Source of the DNA: Formicincola oecophyllae | GTDB lineage: Bacteria; Pseudomonadota; Alphaproteobacteria; Acetobacterales; Acetobacteraceae | Direction of reading: 5' to 3' | Assembly (NCBI RefSeq): GCF_006542395.2 | Contig: NZ_CP038231.1 | Location: forward strand, 1,240,001-1,304,000 | Length of the DNA: 64,000 nucleotides | In this document: positions 45,496 through 53,158 of the stretch, in pieces | Numbering within the stretch: position 1 is the stretch's first letter | How the letters are laid out: each line of letters opens with the position of its first letter | Notes under the pieces: model-generated | Seen by the model: the letters and a program-made list of their open reading frames with translations, nothing else | Databases searched by the model: none | Told to the model about the DNA's origin: nothing | Translations under genes and position numbers: made by a program

Positions 45496-46197
45496 ATGGC
45501 AAAGGAGGGGCAGTTGGCTGAAGTGACCACCGCCACGCTTCTGGCGGCCTACCGCTTGGGAGCCTTCCCCATGGCGCCAGATGCTACCAGTGACCAGCTT
45601 CACTGGTACATGCCTGAGCAGCGCGGCATCATGCCCCTTGCTAGGACCCCCGTTCAACGTGCCAAACCCTTCCCGGCGCGGCTGATGCGCACAGTGCGTT
45701 CAGGGCGTTTTGAGGTCACCAGCAATACAAACTTTGCGCAGGTGGTACGGGCCTGCGGGCCAAGCCATACCCAGCGCGCTAGCGACACCTGGATAAGCCC
45801 GCGCATTGAAAAGCTCTACACAGCGCTCCACCACCAGGGTCACGCCCATTCGCTGGAGGTGTGGTCACCCCTTCAGGGGGGTGGGCAACGGTTAGTGGGG
45901 GGGCTTTATGGCGTGGCACTTGGTGGGGCGTTCTTTGGCGAAAGCATGTTCAGCACTGAACGTGACGCCTCCAAGGTGGCGCTTGTCCACCTTGTTGCCG
46001 CCCTCAACCAGGCGGGCTATCTTCTGCTGGACACGCAATATGTGACCCCTCACTTGGCCAGCTTGGGTGGGGTGGCAATCAGCCGCCCCCACTACGAAGC
46101 GCTACTGGCAAAGGCCTTGGCCCATGAGGGGCCAGCGTGGCCAGCGCAGGTTGGACTTGTCGCCCTGGGCGCTGCGCTGAAGGACCTGGGGGCTTGA
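45496..46197 (+). CDS. aat: Leucyl/phenylalanyl-tRNA-protein transferase
   Basis: Aat attaches Leu or Phe from aminoacyl-tRNA to N-terminal Arg or Lys of proteins, marking them for ClpAP degradation by the N-end rule. Family segments are LLAAYRLGAFPM, WYMPEQRGIMPL, TWISPRIEKLYTALHHQGHAHSLEVW (in two parts), GGAFFGESMFS-x6-SKVALVHL and LLDTQYVTPHLASLGG. The ATG at 45496 gives 233 residues as expected; a GTG at 45445 extends the frame without homology. All catalytic-region motifs appear intact. Confidence 0.94.
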   Translation: MAKEGQLAEVTTATLLAAYRLGAFPMAPDATSDQLHWYMPEQRGIMPLARTPVQRAKPFPARLMRTVRSGRFEVTSNTNFAQVVRACGPSHTQRASDTWISPRIEKLYTALHHQGHAHSLEVWSPLQGGGQRLVGGLYGVALGGAFFGESMFSTERDASKVALVHLVAALNQAGYLLLDTQYVTPHLASLGGVAISRPHYEALLAKALAHEGPAWPAQVGLVALGAALKDLGA

Positions 46198-46266
46198 AGC
46201 CCTGCGGCTGGCCAGGCGTTGTGCAACCGGCTTTGGCGCAGGTTTTGAATTTTAAAGGTCGATGAG

Positions 46267-47007
46267 ATGATAACAACCACCAGCCCCACAGCCATGGCCC
46301 CAAGGACCGTGAACAGCTGCCCCAACTTACAGCCCTGGGTTGGTTGGCGCGCCAGGGCCGCCTGGGCCCTCCTTGGGTTGGGTCTGGTGGCGGTTGCCCC
46401 CCAGGCGCAGGCGCAGGTTCAGCCAACACCAGTGGCTGGCAGCACAGTCCATCCCCCTCTCACCCCTCTTCATGACGTGACGGTGACCTACCTTTTCCGC
46501 GCCCAGCACCGCCCTGGGGAAAAGGACATGGGACCTGAAAAGCCCGTGACGGTCTCCTTCGGGCAGACGGGCGACCGTGTGCGCATTGAAAGCGCTGGCG
46601 CCAAGGGCGTGACCATCCTTGACCGCCCCGCCCAGAAGGTTACCCTCATCAGCAATGGCGAGCGGAGCTACATTCAGTTCCTGCCGCTCCATGGTTTGCG
46701 CAATCCGTTCATGCTTGACCTCAACATGCAGTATAAGCCAGGTGCAATGGCTAAAGTGGCTGGCGTGCCGTGCCAGCAATGGGCCATTACCTCCCCCCAA
46801 GGTCATGCTGACGCCTGCATCACCGCTGACGGTGTTATCCTCAGTGAACATGGGGTGGATGCAGACGGTATCGCTGGGCAGCTGGACGCCACTGCTGTCC
46901 ATTATGGGCCTTTGCCTGCCAGCTTGTTTGAACCACCCGCTGGCTACAAAAAAGTGACGCCACCCCAGGTTGGGTCTACCAAAGCGCCGTCAGCCACCAA
47001 CCATTAA
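46267..47007 (+). CDS. Secreted DUF4412-like protein
   Basis: The 246-residue protein has a long N-terminal signal region (hydrophobic AAWALLGLGLVAVAPQAQAQ, likely cleaved after AQA) and a soluble periplasmic part. The body has alternating beta-type segments (VTVTYLFRAQ, DRVRIESAG, GVTILDRPAQKVTLIS, SYIQFLPL) and ends in FEPPAGYKKV, a pattern of DUF4412-type proteins. One Cys pair (VPCQQW, ADACITADG) could form a disulfide. Function is unknown. It precedes the large AsmA-like gene by 93 bases on the same strand. Confidence 0.65.
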   Translation: MITTTSPTAMAPRTVNSCPNLQPWVGWRARAAWALLGLGLVAVAPQAQAQVQPTPVAGSTVHPPLTPLHDVTVTYLFRAQHRPGEKDMGPEKPVTVSFGQTGDRVRIESAGAKGVTILDRPAQKVTLISNGERSYIQFLPLHGLRNPFMLDLNMQYKPGAMAKVAGVPCQQWAITSPQGHADACITADGVILSEHGVDADGIAGQLDATAVHYGPLPASLFEPPAGYKKVTPPQVGSTKAPSATNH

Positions 47008-47100
47008 CCTGTGACCTGCTACCCTAGGGCCACCTTCCCTTCAAGTGCGCCTGCTGGCGGGGCGGGGCTTTTGGCCGGGCTGTGAGAAGCGAGATTTTAC

Positions 47101-50100
47101 GTGACGCCACCCCAACAGGCCCCCAGGCCTTCATCTAGCATGATAACCTGGCGTGGCGCTTTGGCAGCCACAATGCTGCTGGGTTGTGCCCTTCTGGTGG
47201 CGCTGCCTGTGGCGATGGGGGGGGCTGCTTTGGAGCAACGCCTAGGCGCTGGCCCAGTGGCGGTCACTTCCTTAGTGGCGCGCTTTCTGCCCCACCAATT
47301 CACCATAACGCTGGGGCAGGGCCGGGAAGCCTTGGTGCGCTGGCGGCAAATTGGCTTGAACTGGCATTGGGCTGACCCAGACTGGCTGGAGGTCAATTTG
47401 GCTGGCCTGGCGCTGGATCCGCTGCCAGGGCAGCACGGCCCACAAGCACAGCTGGCCAGGGGGCAAGTGCGGCTGCGCCTCACCCCCCTTTTGCGGCGCA
47501 GCGTGGTTGTGGGCCGTGTCACGCTTGATGGGCTGGAGGCAACGTTGCCAGCCAGCATGGCGCAACCAGCACAGCCAAAACAGCCTGCACCAGCTGCCTC
47601 AACAAGTGCCACGCCATCCAAATCCAACCCGCCCTCTGTGCGCAAACCCTCTAGCGCTCATGGCCAGAAGGGTTGGCATCTTGACCTGAGCGCGTTCTCC
47701 ACCCTCGCTTTGACCCATGTTAGGGTCCAGCTGCAGCTAGCTAAGGGGATGGGTCCCACCACGCCCCTTCTGGTTTCCACGCCCCAGCTGCTTGTGATCC
47801 ATGGCGGTGGCACTGGGCCAGCGTCTGGCGGTGATGTGTGGTCAGGTGGTGGTCACGTCATGTTGGCCATGGGCGGGCAGGCGCTCCAGGCTAAGCTGCA
47901 CCTAGAAACCGTTTTGGCGGCTGCCGGTGCGCAAAGCGCCTGGGTGGGGGCGCCTGAGCAGACGCTCTGGCAACTGCAAACCGACCCCATCGTGCCAGCA
48001 CGCCTGGCCCCTTGGCTGCCACAAGCTGCAAGGGAGGCATTATCCCCCTGGCAGGTGCCTGTCGCAGTGCAGGCCTCTGGCCTCTGGCCTTCCACCGCCC
48101 ATGGTGGGCAGCGTGCGCAAGCGACTGTGCAGGTGGACCTTGGGGCTGGGCACATGCTTCAGGACAAGGCGCCCCCCCTTCATTTCCATGATGCCCACGT
48201 GGTGGTCACAGGCAGCTGGGAAGGAGGGCTGGCGTTTAGGAAGGCGCACATCAACCTGCCCCGCATCCATTTTGGCATGGTAGATAGCGCAGGCCGCCTG
48301 GTTCCGGTAGATGGCACAGGTTCCATGGGTTGGGATGATCTGCAAGCTGGCAAGGCCATAGAGCTTGACGCCCGTGCCACCATGGGGGAAGCGCACTTCG
48401 CGAACCTGCTCTCACTTTGGCCTAAAGGCTTGGCTGAAGGGGGCAGGCGCTGGGTGGGGGGCAACATTACCGCTGGCACGGCCACGGGCTTCGTCCTGCA
48501 CTTGCACGGTAAAAGCGCCCCCACCCAGGCCCCTGGTGATCTGTTCGGCAATGTCAACCTCACCACCTTGGAAGGCCACGTTCACGGCCATGGGTTGACC
48601 GTGTGGTGGCTGCGCCCGGTGCAGCCCATCACAGGGCTGGAGGCGGAGGGTGTCTTCATCAACCCCAATGTCATTCACATCCCCCTGGGGGGTGGGCATA
48701 TGCGGGATGGCCTTGGGGGCTTCATCAACGTGCCCAAGGGCGATGTCTTGCTGACGGCCCTCATGGCTAACACCAACTACGGTACCATCAAGGTGGATTT
48801 GAACGGCCATTTGCCAGGCGTTTTGAAAGTACTGGCCAATCGCAGGCTGAACCTACTTTCACGTTACCACCTGCCTCTTTCCCATGTCGCTGGTGACGTC
48901 AAGGGCCAGTTGAAGGTCTTCCTTCCCTTGGATGAAAACGTCACCATGGGACAGGTGGGTTTCAACGCCAATGTGGATATGAGGCGCGTCCAGGCTCGTG
49001 CCCCTGTAGTGCAAAGCATCAAGGACGGTCAGGGCAAGCTGCACGTCACCAGCGATTGGATGGCGTTTAAGGGTTTTGCTTTCATGCATGGCCTGCCCAT
49101 CCATATGCGGCTTTGGCAGAATTTTGATGCCCCCGCCCCAGGTATGGTCATGGCGCGCGCCAATTTGCGCGCGCTGGTCACCCCAAGCGCCCTCAGGAAG
49201 TCTGGGCTGGACAGCGATGGCCATTTCACAGGCCAGGCGGCGGCGGAGACAACCGTGCTGCAAACGCACCTAGGCCCCAAGCGCAACAACCTGGACATTG
49301 GGCTGAGCCTTGACCTGACCAAGGCAGGACTCCTCACGCCGGTTTGGCGCAAGCAGGCAGGCGTACCTGCCTATTCAAGCGCCCATGCGGTTTGGGAGGG
49401 TGGGCATTTGGTGGCGCTTGATCATCTGGCCGCTGACGGGCCGCAGCTCCATGTGCGCGGCAAGGCCATCCTGCTTGACAATGAGGTGGCCGGCGCGCGC
49501 CTAGTGCCCTTTGACATTGGCCAGACCAGGGCTGCCTTGGAAGGCCTGTGGCCAACGGCCCACCACCCTGAACGAACATGGGAGGCCAACTTGCGTGCCA
49601 GCGTGTTTGACCTGGCAGGCGCCCTCCAACCCAGCCAAGGGCCGCAGAAGAACCCTGTTAAGCTGGAGGAGGAACATCCACGTGCCAAACCAACGCCTGT
49701 GCAGCTTCCAGCCGGCAAGTGGAACGTGCGCCTGCAAGCGGACAAATTGCTTTACCGCCCTGGCGTGGCCTTGGGCCATGTGCTGGCCACGATGGCATGG
49801 GACCACCGCACGCTTGAGCAGGCCCAGCTTGACCTGGAAAGCCCCTACCCCCTTCATGCGCGCCTAATGCCAGATCAGCGCGTGCCAGGTGACCGCACCA
49901 TTGCGCTCCATACAAGCAATCTTGGCGGGGTTTTGAATGTCATGGGCATCACGCCGCTTTTTCAGGGCGGGCAAACAGCGCTTGAAGGGCGCTTCCACCC
50001 AGACAGCATGGCTGTGGGCACGCCAGAGGACCATTTGGGCGTGGGACTTGGGCTGATGCCCTTCAAAGGCCACCTTCAGGTGCGCCATTTCGACTATGTG

Positions 50101-50532
50101 CCTGCCCCCAAGGGCAAAGTGACTGGTGGTAAGGCTGCTTCAGGTCCTTCAGCTTTAGCTCCTGCAAAGGCCACCAAGCCATCAGACTGGTTCAGTGGCC
50201 TCAATCTGGATGTCGATTCAGAAGCGCGCGACCGTGTGCTGACCATCAGCAATGGCTTGGTGGAGAACGACTTGCTGGGGGGCACTTTCAAAGGCAATGT
50301 CGACCTTGGAACGCGCGCCATGGCGCTGCATGGCACTATCACCCCCCTTTACCCGCTCAACAGCTGGCCTGGGCGCATTCCAGGAATTGGGTGGCTTTTC
50401 GCGCCTGAGAAGAACAGCGGGCTGTTCTCAGCGCTTTACAATGTCCATGGCGCGCTCAACCATCCTGTCGTTGACCTCAATGGGTGGGCGTTGCTGCTGC
50501 CTGGCGTCCTGCGCCTGATGTTGCCCCATTAG
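47101..50532 (+). CDS. AsmA/YhdP-like envelope protein (DUF3971)
   Basis: A very large (about 1143-residue) protein with one N-terminal membrane helix (ALAATMLLGCALLVALPVAMGG) and a long beta-rich periplasmic body. The end (DLGTRAMALHGTITPLYPLNS, then GIGWLFAPEKNSGLFSALYNVHGALNHPVVDLN) matches the AsmA-like C-terminal region of YhdP/DUF3971 proteins. Members of this superfamily form long hydrophobic grooves and are implicated in phospholipid transport between the inner and outer membranes. A GTG at 47101 or the ATG at 47140 may be the start; neither has a strong ribosome binding site. A second AsmA-like protein lies 2.6 kb downstream. Confidence 0.82.
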   Translation: MTPPQQAPRPSSSMITWRGALAATMLLGCALLVALPVAMGGAALEQRLGAGPVAVTSLVARFLPHQFTITLGQGREALVRWRQIGLNWHWADPDWLEVNLAGLALDPLPGQHGPQAQLARGQVRLRLTPLLRRSVVVGRVTLDGLEATLPASMAQPAQPKQPAPAASTSATPSKSNPPSVRKPSSAHGQKGWHLDLSAFSTLALTHVRVQLQLAKGMGPTTPLLVSTPQLLVIHGGGTGPASGGDVWSGGGHVMLAMGGQALQAKLHLETVLAAAGAQSAWVGAPEQTLWQLQTDPIVPARLAPWLPQAAREALSPWQVPVAVQASGLWPSTAHGGQRAQATVQVDLGAGHMLQDKAPPLHFHDAHVVVTGSWEGGLAFRKAHINLPRIHFGMVDSAGRLVPVDGTGSMGWDDLQAGKAIELDARATMGEAHFANLLSLWPKGLAEGGRRWVGGNITAGTATGFVLHLHGKSAPTQAPGDLFGNVNLTTLEGHVHGHGLTVWWLRPVQPITGLEAEGVFINPNVIHIPLGGGHMRDGLGGFINVPKGDVLLTALMANTNYGTIKVDLNGHLPGVLKVLANRRLNLLSRYHLPLSHVAGDVKGQLKVFLPLDENVTMGQVGFNANVDMRRVQARAPVVQSIKDGQGKLHVTSDWMAFKGFAFMHGLPIHMRLWQNFDAPAPGMVMARANLRALVTPSALRKSGLDSDGHFTGQAAAETTVLQTHLGPKRNNLDIGLSLDLTKAGLLTPVWRKQAGVPAYSSAHAVWEGGHLVALDHLAADGPQLHVRGKAILLDNEVAGARLVPFDIGQTRAALEGLWPTAHHPERTWEANLRASVFDLAGALQPSQGPQKNPVKLEEEHPRAKPTPVQLPAGKWNVRLQADKLLYRPGVALGHVLATMAWDHRTLEQAQLDLESPYPLHARLMPDQRVPGDRTIALHTSNLGGVLNVMGITPLFQGGQTALEGRFHPDSMAVGTPEDHLGVGLGLMPFKGHLQVRHFDYVPAPKGKVTGGKAASGPSALAPAKATKPSDWFSGLNLDVDSEARDRVLTISNGLVENDLLGGTFKGNVDLGTRAMALHGTITPLYPLNSWPGRIPGIGWLFAPEKNSGLFSALYNVHGALNHPVVDLNGWALLLPGVLRLMLPH

Positions 50533-50574
50533 GTCAATTGTGGCGGCGACCTGGGAGAAAAAGGGAGAGAAGGC

Positions 50575-51948
50575 ATGGGCGCAGATTTGTTCGCGCAATC
50601 TGGGGAAGGGCCATCTGGCCAGCCCCAGACTGAAGCCGCTAGCCACGCCGCACCTCTGGCGGAGCGCTTGCGCCCCCGCGCCTTGCAGGATGTGGTGGGC
50701 CAGCCCCAGCTCATCGGCCCAGAAGGGCGGCTGTCGCGCTTGCTGCAGTCTGGGCAGCTGCCCAGCCTGGTGCTGTGGGGGCCGCCTGGGTGCGGTAAAA
50801 CCACCCTAGCGCGCTTGCTGGCAGGGGAGGTGGGGCTGGTTTACCAGGCCGTGAGCGCCATCCAATCAGGTGTGGCAGAATTGAAGGCTGCCTTCACCCA
50901 GGCCCAGAACCGCTTGGAGCGTTCAGGGCAGCGCACACTGCTGTTCGTTGACGAGATACACCGCTTCAACCGTGCGCAGCAGGACAGCTTTCTGCCCGTT
51001 GTGGAGCGGGGAACGGTTGTCCTGGTGGGCGCCACCACAGAAAACCCCTCCTTTACGCTCAACGCTGCCCTGCTGTCGCGTTGCCAGGTTATGGTTATGG
51101 AACGGCTGGACGCTCCAGCCCTGGAATCTTTACTGCAGCGCGCTGAAGCGGCGCTTGGCCGTCCCCTGCCCCTGACGGTTGAAGCCAGGCGCCTGCTGTG
51201 CGCCATGGCTGATGGGGATGGGCGCCATCTCCTCAACCAGGTGGAGCAGCTGGCCGCCTTACGCCCCGCACCGCCAGCAGGGGCTGGCGAGGGCGCATCT
51301 GTTAGCGCTGATGAGCTGCCCACTTTGCTGTCGCGCCGTGCAGCTCTTTACGACAAGGCGCGCGATGAGCATTACAATCTGATTTCCGCCCTCCACAAAT
51401 CACTGCGCGGCAGCGACCCTGATGCTGCCCTTTACTGGTTTGCGCGCATGTTGGAAGGGGGAGAGGACCCGCGCTACATAGGCCGCCGCCTGGTGCGTTT
51501 TGCTTCTGAGGATGTGGGGGAGGCTGACCCCACATCCCTGCCTTTGGCGCAGGCAGGCCTTGCTGCCTATGAGCGTTTGGGCAGCCCTGAGGGTGAGCTG
51601 GCCCTGGCCCAGGTGGTGGTGCATTTGGCTGTGGCCTCCAAGTCAAACGCTGTGTACGCAGCCTACAAGAAGGCCCGTGCCCTAGCTGCGCGCACAGGCA
51701 GCTTGACGCCGCCAGCCCATATCCTCAACGCGCCGACCAAGCTCATGGCAGAACTAGGCTACGGGGTGGGCTATGCCTATGACCATGACCAGGAAGGGGC
51801 CTTTTCAGGCCAGAACTACTTCCCAGAGGCCATAGAGCGCCCCAGCCTCTACGTGCCGACTGGGCGCGGTTTTGAGGCGCGCATCAAAACCAGGCTGGAA
51901 GAGAACGCGCGCCTGCGTGCAGCACGCCAAGCCAAACAGGACCCTTAG
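50575..51948 (+). CDS. rarA: Replication-associated recombination protein RarA (MgsA)
   Basis: RarA is an AAA+ ATPase of the WRNIP1/Mgs1 family acting at stalled replication forks. Walker A GPPGCGKTT is at residues 69-77 and Walker B LLFVDEIHRFN with Asp126 and Glu127. The sensor region GATTENPSF and the C-terminal family block (DEHYNLISALHKSLRGSD, YWFARMLEGGEDPRYIGRR, SEDVGEADP) are complete. A GGGAGAG ribosome binding site precedes ATG 50575. The 457 residues match the family. It sits 42 bases after the large AsmA-like gene and is probably co-transcribed. Confidence 0.95.
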   Translation: MGADLFAQSGEGPSGQPQTEAASHAAPLAERLRPRALQDVVGQPQLIGPEGRLSRLLQSGQLPSLVLWGPPGCGKTTLARLLAGEVGLVYQAVSAIQSGVAELKAAFTQAQNRLERSGQRTLLFVDEIHRFNRAQQDSFLPVVERGTVVLVGATTENPSFTLNAALLSRCQVMVMERLDAPALESLLQRAEAALGRPLPLTVEARRLLCAMADGDGRHLLNQVEQLAALRPAPPAGAGEGASVSADELPTLLSRRAALYDKARDEHYNLISALHKSLRGSDPDAALYWFARMLEGGEDPRYIGRRLVRFASEDVGEADPTSLPLAQAGLAAYERLGSPEGELALAQVVVHLAVASKSNAVYAAYKKARALAARTGSLTPPAHILNAPTKLMAELGYGVGYAYDHDQEGAFSGQNYFPEAIERPSLYVPTGRGFEARIKTRLEENARLRAARQAKQDP

Positions 51949-52135
51949 CGTCCCCTCAAGCGCCCCAGGTCCAACCAAACCGTGCGGTAACCAGCTGAAC
52001 AACGGTTGGGGCGGTTGGTTCCCACGGGTACGGCGGCCATGTTACAAACACCCCACCAGCATGGGCACGCTTCAAGCAGCAAGCAAAGCGCATGGCTTGG
52101 GCAGGCAACGCCCCCACCAGCACAGAGAAACCAGA

Positions 52136-53110
52136 ATGGCCGTTGAACACGTCACCGTCACTGAAGATGAAGCCGACATCCGGCTTGACCGTTGGTTCAG
52201 GCGCCGTTACCCGAACCTGACGCAAGGGGCCATTCAGAAAGCCTGCCGTACAGGCCAAATCAGGGTGGACGGCAAACGCGCGCAGACCAGCACGCGCCTG
52301 CTGCCTGGGCAGGAAGTGCGCATTCCCCCCCTGCCTGACGTCAGCCGCCCCGCCCCGCCGCCACCGCCAGATCCGCTGACCAGGAAACGCCTTGAATCCA
52401 TGATCCTCTACCAGGATGATTCAGTGATCGTCCTCAACAAGCCCTCTGGCCTTGCCACGCAAGGGGGGCCTGGCATCCATGAGCACATCGACATGATGTT
52501 GGAGGCGCTGCGCCCTGAGGGGGGGGACAAGCCGCGCCTTGTTCACCGCATTGACCGTGACACATCAGGCATTCTGCTGATTGCGCGCACCCCTGGGGTG
52601 GCGGCCAAGCTGGCGGCTGCCTTCCGTGAGCGTGAGGTGGAGAAAACCTACTGGGCCATCGTCACAGGGCGCCCCAACCCAGCTGAAGGCATTGTGGACC
52701 AGCCCTTGGCCAAGGTGGGCGCTGGTGGTGGCGCTGTGGTGGTGCCCGCCGACCGCAAGGATGAGGAGGCGGTTTCAGCTAAAAGCGCTTATGAGGTGGT
52801 GGACGCTGCAGCGCGCAAGTTCTCCTGGCTAAAGCTTTCCCCTCTGACAGGGCGCACACACCAGCTGCGCGTCCATTGCGAAAGCCTGGGCACCCCCATT
52901 GTGGGCGACCCGCGCTATGGGGGGGAGAAGGCCCACCCGGAAGGCTTTGCGGACAGGCTGCACCTCCATGCGCGCGAGCTGGACATCCCCCACCCTCAAG
53001 GGGGGCGCTTGAAGGTAGCAGCCCCCTTGCCCCCCCACATGAAGGAAACCTTCAGCAAGCTGGGCTTTGTGGCAGGTAGCACGCCTGAACCCACCCGCAC
53101 CCCGAAGTAA
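52136..53110 (+). CDS. RluA-family 23S rRNA pseudouridine synthase (RluC/RluD-like)
   Basis: The protein isomerises uridines in rRNA. An N-terminal S4 domain (about residues 15-62, DIRLDRWFRRRYPNLTQGAIQ) precedes the catalytic domain, whose motif HRIDRDTSGILLIA contains catalytic Asp140. GRTHQLRVHCESLGTPIVGDPRYGG is the usual C-terminal signature. The long frame reaches upstream into rarA; ATG 52136 gives 324 residues, typical of RluC. The exact target uridines cannot be read. The linker between the two domains is proline-rich. Confidence 0.92.
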   Translation: MAVEHVTVTEDEADIRLDRWFRRRYPNLTQGAIQKACRTGQIRVDGKRAQTSTRLLPGQEVRIPPLPDVSRPAPPPPPDPLTRKRLESMILYQDDSVIVLNKPSGLATQGGPGIHEHIDMMLEALRPEGGDKPRLVHRIDRDTSGILLIARTPGVAAKLAAAFREREVEKTYWAIVTGRPNPAEGIVDQPLAKVGAGGGAVVVPADRKDEEAVSAKSAYEVVDAAARKFSWLKLSPLTGRTHQLRVHCESLGTPIVGDPRYGGEKAHPEGFADRLHLHARELDIPHPQGGRLKVAAPLPPHMKETFSKLGFVAGSTPEPTRTPK

Positions 53111-53158
53111 AGCCTCAACCAACGCGCAGCGTGCGCCACAGCAGGAAAGCAGGCGACA